Shown here piece by piece: positions 1 through 7,657 of a stretch of 46,028 bases of DNA. The position numbers and the translations under genes were made by a program. The stretch is from Defluviicoccus sp. (GTDB lineage Bacteria; Pseudomonadota; Alphaproteobacteria; MPNO01): contig JAPPIT010000174.1 of the NCBI GenBank assembly GCA_028820505.1, positions 1 to 46,028 of the forward strand, given 5' to 3'. Under the pieces are notes generated by a model. That model was given only the letters and a program-made list of their open reading frames with translations. It did no database searches and was not told the DNA's origin. Numbering within the stretch: position 1 is the stretch's first letter; the number at the start of each line of letters is the position of its first letter.

Positions 1-164
1 CAGGACGCGAAATAATCCGGCAAATCCGACCTCAGACAATCTGCGAAACAACACTTGTCCTGAACCCGGGTCGAACTAACGCCCTCGCCCGCGTCGGACA
101 GCCCCGGCCACAGCCACAACATCGCGGCCAGTGGGAGCCACAGGGCCGTGCGGCCACGTCTCAT
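1..164 (-). CDS. Exported protein of the conjugation operon, N-terminal part only
   Basis: An ATG at 164 opens a frame that stays open to the window edge (54 codons). Its start overlaps the TGA of the upstream gene as ATGA (161-164), like most junctions in this operon. The N-terminus (Arg-rich, then about 15 hydrophobic residues and an LSDA-type cleavage region near residue 25) looks like a signal peptide, and a Cys cluster KCCFADC follows at about 37-43. In R64-type plasmids other tra genes follow traK here, but I cannot assign this fragment to a family. That it is a real gene is supported by coupling and the signal peptide; the function is unknown. Confidence 0.55.
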   Translation of the reverse strand, partial: MRRGRTALWLPLAAMLWLWPGLSDAGEGVSSTRVQDKCCFADCLRSDLPDYFAS

Positions 165-736
165 TCGCCCTCTTCCTTTTTCGGCAGGCGATGCATCACC
201 GAAAGGACGTCTCCCACGCGCTCCGCGGCCGGCGGGTGTGGCATGTGCGACAGTCCCACCAGCAACGCGGCGCATGCCTCGTCGAACGTCCGGTTCCGGA
301 ACTCGTGCGACTGCTCGATGCGCCAGCGGCGGTCCGTCAACACGACGATCTCGACCCCGGCACTCTCGCCCCACCGGGCCAGCACCTCGGCCAGGGTTTC
401 GCCCGCCCGCACGCGCCAGCTTCTTCGCCCACGATCCGCGCTGACCAGCTCGACGCGCGCGGGATCGAGCCCCGCGGGCCGTACATGCAGCTCGTTGCCA
501 TGCAGGTCGCCGGCCAACCCCAGGCCCCACAGCAGGCTCCGCCAGTCCGGATAGCTCCGCTCCACCGGAGCGGATCCGTCCACCCTCCGGTCGAGCCGGA
601 CCTTCATCCCCGCCGGCGCCAACCGTCCCAGCGTCCTCACCAGGCTCCGCTCGTCCCCCACGGCCGTGAACGAAGGACGCTCCGAGGCCGGCGCCACGTA
701 ACGGAATCCGGCGACGGCATCCGCGTGGAGCAACAT
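161..736 (-). CDS. TcpQ-domain periplasmic protein (PilL-like)
   Basis: About 191 residues. The C-terminal half (from SWRVRAGETLAEVLARW to LLVGLSHM) matches the pattern of the TcpQ/PilL C-terminal domain: an amphipathic 'tL.evL.rW' helix, a beta segment 'veivvltdrrwr', then 'tFdeAcaaLl'. TcpQ proteins partner with the secretin of type IVb pili. I placed the start at the ATG that overlaps the icmT stop (TGATG, 734-738); a GTG lies one codon upstream. In-frame codons before it would encode a good signal peptide (LRFALALLCGFW), so the true start may be further upstream at an unusual codon. This is the second TcpQ domain in the operon; the other is fused to the prepilin peptidase. Confidence 0.65.
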   Translation of the reverse strand: MLLHADAVAGFRYVAPASERPSFTAVGDERSLVRTLGRLAPAGMKVRLDRRVDGSAPVERSYPDWRSLLWGLGLAGDLHGNELHVRPAGLDPARVELVSADRGRRSWRVRAGETLAEVLARWGESAGVEIVVLTDRRWRIEQSHEFRNRTFDEACAALLVGLSHMPHPPAAERVGDVLSVMHRLPKKEEGE

Positions 737-1020
737 CACCCAAAATCCACAAAGCAGCGCGAGCGCGAACCGAAGAGCGCCGGCCGCTTCCCCGCCGCAC
801 GGGCGCGCAAGGCCCGGATCGCCGCCGGCAGGCGGTAACCGCGAACTTCGGCGATCCTGAAGCCGATCACCGCGGCGACCAGCCCGACGGAACTCCACCA
901 CGTGGGCCAGAGCACCCAGAACGCCAACACCGCCAACACGCGGGCATCGAACCCATAGATGCGCACCGGCCGCATCGTGTCCCGCCAGCGAAGCTCCCCT
1001 TCCACCGCAACCTCCCGCAC
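736..1020 (-). CDS. icmT: IcmT/TraK-family inner-membrane protein of the type IVB secretion channel
   Basis: 94 residues, the usual size for IcmT/TraK. The N-terminal 'LRWRDTMRPVRIYGFDAR' followed by a hydrophobic stretch (about residues 27-55) and 'RGYRLPAAIRALRARAAGKRPA' follows the family pattern (W-R-.-.-.-P-.-.-.-.-D-A, membrane segments, then a basic cytoplasmic tail). IcmT is an inner-membrane component of Dot/Icm and IncI transfer systems. It lies 28 bp after dotB, the same order as traJ-traK in R64. Family assignment is by remembered motif resemblance. Confidence 0.8.
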   Translation of the reverse strand: MREVAVEGELRWRDTMRPVRIYGFDARVLAVLAFWVLWPTWWSSVGLVAAVIGFRIAEVRGYRLPAAIRALRARAAGKRPALFGSRSRCFVDFG

Positions 1021-1048
1021 TCATGCACAGCCATCCCGCCGCGCAGCG

Positions 1049-2176
1049 CTACCGGGCATCCCTGCCGCCCTGGAGTCCCGCCGCCGCCCGAATGCGCCGA
1101 TAATCCGACTGGCCCATGGATCCCTCACGGAACGCCCTTTCAGCCGCTCCAAGGAGATCCGTGCCGGCATCCGCGAGCCGGTCCGAAATCGTCCCCGGCC
1201 AGGCACGCTGCGGCCGCTCGAGAAGCGCGCTCTTGAGCTCCGAATCGAACACCAACCACTCGCGCAGCGCCGTTCGCCCGCCGCCCGGATCGGCGACGAG
1301 CACCTGCGTCACCACCAGGTGCAGCACGTCGACCAGCGCCGCGCCGCGCTCGTCCCGCTCCTCCGCCGGGAATTCCGCGAGCATCCGCCTGATAGTCGCC
1401 GCCACGCCCGTCGTATGCGCCGTGGAATAGACCGCGATCCCGTAATCCGCCGCCCGCACCACGGCTTCCACGGTTTCGCGGTCCCGCGCCTCGCCTACCA
1501 GCACCGCGGCCGGACGTCGCCTGAGCGAGGACCGCAAGCCTTGCGCAAACGTCGAGAAATGACGCGGGATTTCGGCCGAGGACATCAGCGCCGCGTTGCC
1601 GCCGATGCCGTCGAACACGTACTCGATCGGCGCCTCGAAGCTCTGGATGCGTCCCGACCCGTTCTCCAGCAGCCGCCTGGTCCCCGCCGCGAGAAGCGTG
1701 CTCTTGCCCGACCCCGGAATCCCCGTCACCAGGGTCAGCCCCGCGCAGAGCTCCCAGGCGCTGACGATTTCGGGCTCGATCCCGAGCTCGTCCAGCGTCG
1801 GCACCGCCTCCGGCATAACCCGCAGCGTGATGCTCACCGCGAACGCGTGATCGACCTCCGCCGGGGAAATGTTCACCCGGAAGCGCCGCCGCCGCAGTCG
1901 GTCCCGCTGTACCGTTTTCGAGCAGTCGATCGCTTCGCCCGAGCGGAGAATGCTTACCCCGGTCTCGTTGAAGAGCCCCTCGACCAGCATCTCCATCTCG
2001 GTCCGGCCGAGCACCGCGGACGTCGCGCGTCTCAGCTTCCCGTCCACCTCCACGAACGCCGGCGAACCCGTTTGCATCGCGACGTCCGACGCTCCCGACT
2101 CGGCCGCCCACACGAGGAAATCATCCAGCCTCTCCGCCGGAAAAGCGTGTTGCGCCGGCTCCCACAACCCGCTCAC
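1049..2176 (-). CDS. dotB: DotB/TraJ-family secretion ATPase
   Basis: 375 residues from a GTG at 2176 that overlaps the dotC stop (GTGA); GGAGGAC lies 6 bases upstream of it, which decides the start over the longer open frame reaching 2437. It is a PilT/VirB11-type hexameric ATPase: Walker A GIPGSGKST at 152-160, Asp box EAPIE at 181-185, Walker B region VLVGEARDRET at 225-235, and His box STAHTTG at 251-257. DotB energises the type IVB coupling/secretion complex at the inner membrane, and TraJ is the R64 counterpart. The dotD-dotC-dotB-icmT order is the diagnostic traH-I-J-K block. Confidence 0.93.
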   Translation of the reverse strand: MSGLWEPAQHAFPAERLDDFLVWAAESGASDVAMQTGSPAFVEVDGKLRRATSAVLGRTEMEMLVEGLFNETGVSILRSGEAIDCSKTVQRDRLRRRRFRVNISPAEVDHAFAVSITLRVMPEAVPTLDELGIEPEIVSAWELCAGLTLVTGIPGSGKSTLLAAGTRRLLENGSGRIQSFEAPIEYVFDGIGGNAALMSSAEIPRHFSTFAQGLRSSLRRRPAAVLVGEARDRETVEAVVRAADYGIAVYSTAHTTGVAATIRRMLAEFPAEERDERGAALVDVLHLVVTQVLVADPGGGRTALREWLVFDSELKSALLERPQRAWPGTISDRLADAGTDLLGAAERAFREGSMGQSDYRRIRAAAGLQGGRDAR

Positions 2177-2988
2177 GGCCCGTCCTCCAGCAGCAGGCGC
2201 CATCTCGACGTCTGCGGAACCAGCCTTGCCCGCTCGCCGAGCCTGGCGAACGATTCCTCTATGCGCATCACCTCGCCGCCGCCCGAGACGTCCGCATCGC
2301 CCACCCTGACCACGGGCGCCGTCGCCATGCGCGCAAGGTTCAGCCGGCGCCAGAGAACGATCCCCTCGAAATCCCTGCCAAGCCGGTCGAGATCGGCGGC
2401 GAAGATGTCGTCGGCCAGCATCACACCGCGCCGCCATCCCTCGGCGACCCAGACGCCCCAGCTCTTCCGCTCCTCGCGATCCCGCGGATACAGCACCGAA
2501 ACCGGCGCCTCGGCCTCCGCCCAGCGCCGCATCAGGTAATCCCGCCAGTCCGGAGGCGAGCTCACCAGCCGTTCCGACGCGAGGATTCTCACCACCCGCC
2601 GCGCCAGCGCCGCCTGCGACCCGTCACGGCCCAACCGGAACGCGCTCTTCGTCTCCGCCGCCACCGGCGGCATCACCGAGAAGCCGCCCTTCGTGAGCAG
2701 CAGGTCCCTGAACCGGAAAATCCGCGACAGCTGCGCCGCATGCCGCTCCAGCATGCGGTTGATCTCCCAGCCTCTCCGTGCGAGCCCGGCGCGCGCTCCG
2801 TATCCGATCGCAGCCGACCGCATCGCCGAGAGGCGCTTCTCCTTCGCGAACGACACGTCGAGCTGCCGCGAGGGCGCGGCATCGCGCACCTCCCGCAGGC
2901 CGGGAGGCGCTTTCTCCGCCAAAGCCGTGGTCGGGAACAGGAAAGCCGACGCAGCCGCCAGCCCGAGAACCAGCGCCTTCCGTCTCAC
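2173..2988 (-). CDS. dotC: DotC/TraI-family outer-membrane core protein
   Basis: 271 residues from a GTG at 2988 overlapping the dotD stop. The sequence has the DotC core pattern: 'RSAAIGYGARAGLARRGWEIN' followed by 'L.R..A.QLSRIFRFRDLLL...GFSVMPPV' and a C-terminal 'ADDIFAADLDRLGRDFEGIVLWRRL'. DotC with DotD delivers the DotH secretin-like core to the outer membrane. In Legionella DotC is a lipoprotein; here the signal peptide (about 1-24, ending TTALA) has no lipobox Cys, so lipidation appears lost. Confidence 0.85.
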   Translation of the reverse strand: MRRKALVLGLAAASAFLFPTTALAEKAPPGLREVRDAAPSRQLDVSFAKEKRLSAMRSAAIGYGARAGLARRGWEINRMLERHAAQLSRIFRFRDLLLTKGGFSVMPPVAAETKSAFRLGRDGSQAALARRVVRILASERLVSSPPDWRDYLMRRWAEAEAPVSVLYPRDREERKSWGVWVAEGWRRGVMLADDIFAADLDRLGRDFEGIVLWRRLNLARMATAPVVRVGDADVSGGGEVMRIEESFARLGERARLVPQTSRWRLLLEDGP

Positions 2989-3467
2989 TTCCCCGCTCCC
3001 GTCCAGTCGAGGAGCACCAGACCGCGCTCCGCATCCACCATCACCGCGGCCGCCGCCCCGGCCTGCAGCCCCACGTCCCGCAGCACCATGACCAGCGGCC
3101 GCCGCTCCGACCTGATCTCCACCATCACGGGCTTCACCGGCCGCTTGCCGGCGATTTCGAAGCGGTACCCCGCCGCCTCGGCAAGCTTCCGCGCGGCTTC
3201 GTCAACCGGGCCGATCCACTCGAAATCGACGCGCTTCAGAAGCCCCTGCGGCACGATCCTCGGGATCTCACCACCGCCCGCCGGATTGCCTTCGAGCGCC
3301 GCCAGCCTGGTTACCGCCGTCTCTGCCCGAAGCGCGGCTTCCATCAACATGGCCTCGGCCACGTCGAGCTTCGGCATCTCGGGCTCGGCCGACCGCGTCG
3401 CGAAACAGGCGGACAACGCAACTCCAGCGCACAGCAGCGCCCCGGCCTGCCCCATGCGCATGCCCAT
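2985..3467 (-). CDS. dotD: DotD/TraH-family lipoprotein
   Basis: 160 residues from the ATG at 3467, which shares its A with the preceding TGA (TGATG). A short N-terminal signal ends in lipobox LSAC with Cys21. The C-terminal domain (about 75-155) has the DotD pattern: 'VDFEWIGPVDEAARKLAEAAGYRF', then 'GKRPVKPVMVEI' and 'LRDVGLQAGAAAAVMVD', a secretin N0-like fold. DotD is an outer-membrane lipoprotein of the type IVB core complex. The open frame extends upstream to 3710, but the coupled ATG and lipobox make 3467 the likely start. Confidence 0.88.
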   Translation of the reverse strand: MGMRMGQAGALLCAGVALSACFATRSAEPEMPKLDVAEAMLMEAALRAETAVTRLAALEGNPAGGGEIPRIVPQGLLKRVDFEWIGPVDEAARKLAEAAGYRFEIAGKRPVKPVMVEIRSERRPLVMVLRDVGLQAGAAAAVMVDAERGLVLLDWTGAGK

Positions 3468-4879
3468 CACCGTCCCGCCTCCCGCACCACGAGGTAACGG
3501 TTCGCGTGCGCGCTCACCAGCAGCACGCGCGACACCTGCGGATCGGAAAACAGCCCGTCGACCGCCTTCAGGAACGATCCTTCGAACGCCGCTGCGGCAC
3601 CGACCGAGAAGTCCCTCCCGGTCCGCCAGTCGACCTTCCACTCCGCCTTCGCCGCCCAGCTTTCGACCACGCCCCGAAGTGTCTTCTGCGACACGGGATC
3701 CACTTCCCACTTCTCGACGACCGGCGCCTCCGCGACCGCGGCAACGACGCTCTCCGCACCGGCCGGATCATCCGCCTTTGCCTCTGAACCCGACTCCTCC
3801 GGAACATCACTCTGGACATTGACCGCCACGGATCCCTCCCGAGGCGTTTCCCCGGGCAAGTCTCCCGCCTCTTGCCGCTCGCTGTCCGATTGGGCCGGCA
3901 GGGCACGGTCTCCCGCCGGCCGTTCTGCCGCCCCGAACACACGTCCAAGCCACGCCCAGACCCGCTCCACGGGACCGCCAGGAACCGGCGCCTCCGCCGT
4001 TGCGACCGCAGGAGCGCCCGGCCAAGCCGAATCCCAGTAGCGGTAGAAGACCAGGCGACCGTCCGCCCATTCCCACGCATATCCAGCGCGCGAAGCCACG
4101 CTATCCAGAACCGCCGACAGCTCCCCCTCATCGCCCGGCAACACCGGGTCCGGCTCCGGCAAACGCACCGTGCCGCCGGCCACGCGAGCCGGTCGCTCCT
4201 CGATCGCGGTCTCGATCCCCGCGGCGCGCCCGATCGCCGCCACCAGCTCCTCGAAGGGCAGGGGGCCCGTCCCCTCCAGGCGAATCCGCTTCCCCGTCAA
4301 TTCGTCCGGGAGCGCCGGTTTCGCCGGCAGCAATTCCGTCGCCACGATCGCCACCGGATAGTCGCCCGCCGGGGCCTTTGCTTCCGCCGACAGGGCGGCC
4401 CCGGCATTCACCCCCAGGAACACGACGGCGGCACCGGTCGCGAGCCCGGGTCCAGCCGGCAGGTAGCCCCGTGTGAGCGGCCGGCCGCGCCGCGTCTGGA
4501 GACAGGCCATGTGCAGCAGCGCCACCGAACATCCGAGCACCAGCGCCCAGAGAAACGCCCGCAACCCCAGGATCCCGCCGACTGCGCAGAGCAGCACGGC
4601 ATCCCCCGGATAGATCGGCCAGCGCCGGCCCGCCGCGTCGGCAAGCAGGATCAGGACAAGCGGCATTCCCGCTCCGAGTGCGGCACCGACCGCGTGCATC
4701 GCCCAGCCCGTGCCGAGAAGCGCCATCCCGCCTCCAAGCCCCAGCCAGATAATCCCCGCCGCCATCAGCAGAACGACCAGGTCGAGGCGGATCACCATCC
4801 TCCGCGCATCCACCACGGCAATTCCCGCAAGTGCCCCAAGCACGCCGACGCCGCTCAACGTTCCCGCCAGACCGTTCAC
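3467..4879 (-). CDS. Fusion of a type IV prepilin peptidase with a PilL/TcpQ periplasmic domain
   Basis: 470 residues from a GTG at 4879, with GGAGGA 5 bases upstream inside the preceding gene. The open frame reaches 5362, but that upstream part shadows the neighbour and is not protein-like. Residues 1-158 are a multi-pass membrane domain with the two Asp of the aspartyl prepilin-peptidase core: Asp24 in AVVDARR and Asp93 in YPGDAVLL. Residues about 173-285 resemble a secretin-type STN/N0 domain, 290-390 is an acidic linker, and 398-468 is a TcpQ/PilL C-terminal domain ('TLRGVVESWAAKAEWKVDW'). In R64 these functions are separate proteins, PilU and PilL. It should cleave the PilS and PilV-like leaders and dock to the PilN secretin. 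Confidence 0.78.
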   Translation of the reverse strand: MNGLAGTLSGVGVLGALAGIAVVDARRMVIRLDLVVLLMAAGIIWLGLGGGMALLGTGWAMHAVGAALGAGMPLVLILLADAAGRRWPIYPGDAVLLCAVGGILGLRAFLWALVLGCSVALLHMACLQTRRGRPLTRGYLPAGPGLATGAAVVFLGVNAGAALSAEAKAPAGDYPVAIVATELLPAKPALPDELTGKRIRLEGTGPLPFEELVAAIGRAAGIETAIEERPARVAGGTVRLPEPDPVLPGDEGELSAVLDSVASRAGYAWEWADGRLVFYRYWDSAWPGAPAVATAEAPVPGGPVERVWAWLGRVFGAAERPAGDRALPAQSDSERQEAGDLPGETPREGSVAVNVQSDVPEESGSEAKADDPAGAESVVAAVAEAPVVEKWEVDPVSQKTLRGVVESWAAKAEWKVDWRTGRDFSVGAAAAFEGSFLKAVDGLFSDPQVSRVLLVSAHANRYLVVREAGR

Positions 4880-5235
4880 GACATTCCTCCAACGGTCCGG
4901 CCGAATGTCGCCGGCAAGACGTCGCACCAGTGCCCGACCTCGCGGCACAGCGCCTCGTCCAACGACGCCGGCGCTTCCCCGCTCCCCCCTCGAAGCCGGT
5001 TCCATCTCAGCAACGCCTCCTGGGCGTCCTTCAGCTCCTTGAGCATGCGGATCTCGGACCGCAACGCCTCGATCGCATCGTGCGCCTGCCCCCTCGCCGC
5101 CGCCGCCGGCGTCTCGATCACCGCGCCGTCCTGACCGGCCGCATTCATGGGCGATGCCGCCATGCCGGCGACCACGAGCAACTTCCCAACCGCAGCCACG
5201 CACCGTTCCATCGGCATCGCTATTCGCTTCAGCAT
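4876..5235 (-). CDS. Small exported coiled-coil protein of the pilus operon
   Basis: 119 residues. The ATG at 5235 lies 7 bases inside the end of pilV. An N-terminal signal segment (about 13-36, ending MNAAGQ) is followed by an Ala/Glu-rich heptad-like helix (about 45-80: 'AHDAIEALRSEIRMLKELKDAQEALLRW') and a short C-terminal part with two Cys (C96 and C103). The position between pilV and the prepilin peptidase suggests a periplasmic accessory role. In R64 the lytic transglycosylase PilT lies between pilS and pilU, but this protein is too short and has no transglycosylase motif. I do not recognise the family. Confidence 0.6.
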   Translation of the reverse strand: MLKRIAMPMERCVAAVGKLLVVAGMAASPMNAAGQDGAVIETPAAAARGQAHDAIEALRSEIRMLKELKDAQEALLRWNRLRGGSGEAPASLDEALCREVGHWCDVLPATFGRTVGGMS

Positions 5236-6419
5236 CCGACGCAGGTCCCCACCACCAGGCTCGAAAAGCCCGCGTTGTCGGCTTCGACGCGATTCCTCGC
5301 CCGCACGCTTCCAGAGCTGAGAGCGCCCACCACGTCCACGGTTCCCGACACGTCGACCTCATCCGCGGTCAGCGACGCCGCACGGGCCGTCCCCGACGAA
5401 AGCTGCCCGGCGACGGTCGCGCTCCCCGTGCCCACCGAACCCGCGAATACCGGCCCGGAGACCGTCGCACTGCCCGCCGACAGGCTCCCCGACGTGTCGA
5501 ACGACGCCGCGCTTGCCTGTCCGGTCGCCACCAGCGTCCGGGCACGGACTTCGCCCGAGAAGATTCCCGAAGCCGCGTCGAGAGCACCGGCCACTCGCGC
5601 AGTGTCCGTGTTGAGCCCCCCAACCACCGTCGCGATTCCCTCGATCCGCCCCGAGCCGCCGATCAGCAGATCGGCCGTGACCCGCAGACCGCCGCCCACG
5701 TCCAGATCTCCCTCAAGCGTCATCGTCTGCGCCTCGAGATCGCCGACCCCGGTCACGTCATGCCCGTCCATGTCGAGATCGGTCTCCATCCGGTTCGCAC
5801 CGGCGAGCCCGGCCACCGCGCCGCGATAGAGATAGTCCCCGAACACCGACTGCCGATCGTGCCGCGTCAGCACCCCGATCGCCCGCAGCGCGGGCGCGCC
5901 GCCGTGATCCGACCGGAAATCCGCGACCGGCACCCTCAGAGCCGGCCCCCGCAGCTCCGGCGGGTTCACATCGGGCGGCACCACCCCGATCCGCGCATCG
6001 CCGCGAACCCCCAGCACCGCGCCGGAGGGAAACCATCCGTCGCCGGCAGCGACGTCGTGCGTCACCAGCACGTCGAGCACCCCGGCCGACGGCGAACGGG
6101 TGAGAATCCTCAGCCGCCGTCCCATCGCATCCCGACCGTTCGGCGCGAATCCGGGCGCCAGCACGCCGGCGCTCCGCACCGTCGCCAGCGTCGCCTCCTC
6201 CGGCGCTGCCGCGAGCCGCGCCTCGAAGGATCCCTCGACCCATGACCCGACCGCGTCCGACAGCGCGACCGCTTGCGCACCGGCCAGCTTGACGACGCGC
6301 TCGCGCGCCCTCTGCTCCAGCCACTCGAACCCGGCCGCCACGAACACGCCGAACACGACCAGCGCCAGCATCGCCCCGAACAGCGACATCCCCGCGCTGT
6401 AGCGCCTTGCCCTCAACAT
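5229..6419 (-). CDS. pilV: PilV-like type IVb minor pilin / tip protein
   Basis: 396 residues from the ATG at 6419; an in-frame ATG at 6428 directly abuts the G-run, so the second ATG has the better ribosome-site spacing. Basic leader RARRYSAG is followed by MSLFGAMLALVVFGVFVAA, a prepilin cleavage site and hydrophobic helix. Residues about 30-200 resemble the shufflon-type PilV N-terminal domain. From about 200 to the end there are repeated short beta-strand motifs rich in Gly/Ala/Ser/Thr/Val, like a beta-helical shaft. The protein ends in GTCVGC. In R64 PilV is the pilus-tip adhesin whose C-terminus is switched by the rci shufflon; no shufflon segments or recombinase are seen here. Confidence 0.72.
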   Translation of the reverse strand: MLRARRYSAGMSLFGAMLALVVFGVFVAAGFEWLEQRARERVVKLAGAQAVALSDAVGSWVEGSFEARLAAAPEEATLATVRSAGVLAPGFAPNGRDAMGRRLRILTRSPSAGVLDVLVTHDVAAGDGWFPSGAVLGVRGDARIGVVPPDVNPPELRGPALRVPVADFRSDHGGAPALRAIGVLTRHDRQSVFGDYLYRGAVAGLAGANRMETDLDMDGHDVTGVGDLEAQTMTLEGDLDVGGGLRVTADLLIGGSGRIEGIATVVGGLNTDTARVAGALDAASGIFSGEVRARTLVATGQASAASFDTSGSLSAGSATVSGPVFAGSVGTGSATVAGQLSSGTARAASLTADEVDVSGTVDVVGALSSGSVRARNRVEADNAGFSSLVVGTCVGC

Positions 6420-7657
6420 CCGTTGCATCCCCCCGGCGATACCGTGAGCGTCCTGGTTATCCGCGCGGAGGGGCCGAAGATGTCCCCGCTCGCGTCGATC
6501 CTCTGCGCCACGACCCCCGACGCATCGAGATTGCCCGCCCTGACCGTCCCCGCGTCCATCGACGACGTGTCGAGAACCCCGTTCACCCGCAGATCCTCCG
6601 CCACCATCCGCGTCGCGGACCGCAACTCCGTCACCCCGTCGAGCGCTCCCCCGATCACGAGCAGCGACGCATCAACCGAACCCAGCGTCGAGAAGGACCC
6701 CGCGCCGATCCTTCCCCCGACCGCGCGCACCGTGTTGCCGCGCAATTCCCCGGCAAACCGGCCGCTCCCCCCTGCAAAGTCGCCTGTAGCCGTCAGGTTG
6801 CCGGGATTGATGGCATCGCCCGTCACGTCCACGGCACCCGCCACCAGACACGGATCGGCGGGTGAACCGACACACGGGGCCCTGGATTCCTGTCCGGTCG
6901 ACCAATTGACGCCGACCGCATCCCCCGCCACCGTCGCCGACCCCTCGGACGAGACGTCCGCCAGGCTCTCGGCCCGAATGCCCTCTACTGCCGCCGCACC
7001 GTCTATGTCCCGACGCGTGCCGCCGCCGTCCTCCAGGACCAGCTCCGCTTCCATTCGCGTCGCCCACGGCCGGCCCGGCTGCGCCCGCCGGAACAGCGCC
7101 TCGTCCTCGTAAGACAGCGCCAGGTCCGCTGTCGCGAACAGCGCACCCGCCGGCACTGCCGCCCCACGCGCGGCTCCGACAGCAGCCTCGTGCACGGACA
7201 TGGCCCCGCCGGTCGAACCGCCGATCCCGACATCCACCAGCCCGGCACCGAAAGCACCCGCCCTGGCGGCAGGCCTCGCGTCCGCCGGCAGCACCAGGAC
7301 AGCCCACGCCATCGGCACACCCGGCGCCGGGCCCGATCCATCCGACATCACGCCCAAAGTGAGGTCCGCCGACACGGGAAGCCCGGCGGGCGCCCCCGGC
7401 AACGCCGCCGGCGAGACAGCGAACCCGTCGGGATCCGCGGTCAGCGCGGCGCGGTAGTCGGTTCGCATGGTCGCCCTGTGTGCCGCCTGCAGCCACATCG
7501 CGAAGACCCGCCCTGTCTCCGCCTGGAGCTCCCGCCGCTTCCGGTCCGCGTCGCTCTCGTGCCAGGCCGCGAGCAGCACCGCCGAAAGCGAAATCATGAA
7601 CAGCACCGACACCAGCGCCGCCGCGCCCCGAAGAGCCCTGCGCGGTACACCCATCAT
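6413..7657 (-). CDS. Second PilV-like minor pilin / tip protein
   Basis: 414 residues. Its ATG at 7657 overlaps the pilS stop (ATGATG). A basic N-terminus and hydrophobic helix (about 12-31) give a pilin-like or signal-anchor start (LRG then AAALVSVLF), without a clear consensus cleavage box. After a globular region (about 40-230) come repeated beta-strand-like motifs (about 245-405: 'GSGRFAGELRGNTVRAVGGRIGAG'), ending in PGGCNGC. Layout and ending mirror the pilV neighbour, so the two look like diverged duplicates. It is probably a minor pilin or tip/adhesin subunit. The first Met is the coupled one; a second ATG lies one codon in. Confidence 0.6.
   Translation of the reverse strand: MMGVPRRALRGAAALVSVLFMISLSAVLLAAWHESDADRKRRELQAETGRVFAMWLQAAHRATMRTDYRAALTADPDGFAVSPAALPGAPAGLPVSADLTLGVMSDGSGPAPGVPMAWAVLVLPADARPAARAGAFGAGLVDVGIGGSTGGAMSVHEAAVGAARGAAVPAGALFATADLALSYEDEALFRRAQPGRPWATRMEAELVLEDGGGTRRDIDGAAAVEGIRAESLADVSSEGSATVAGDAVGVNWSTGQESRAPCVGSPADPCLVAGAVDVTGDAINPGNLTATGDFAGGSGRFAGELRGNTVRAVGGRIGAGSFSTLGSVDASLLVIGGALDGVTELRSATRMVAEDLRVNGVLDTSSMDAGTVRAGNLDASGVVAQRIDASGDIFGPSARITRTLTVSPGGCNGC

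Noticed and set aside
959-2539. 526-codon open frame on the plus strand across dotB and dotC
   Set aside because: The translation is Arg/Pro-rich with no domain; it is a GC-rich antisense shadow of dotB/dotC.
5229-6419. Shufflon inversion sites at the 3' end of pilV
   Set aside because: No repeated inverted core sequence and no recombinase gene seen.
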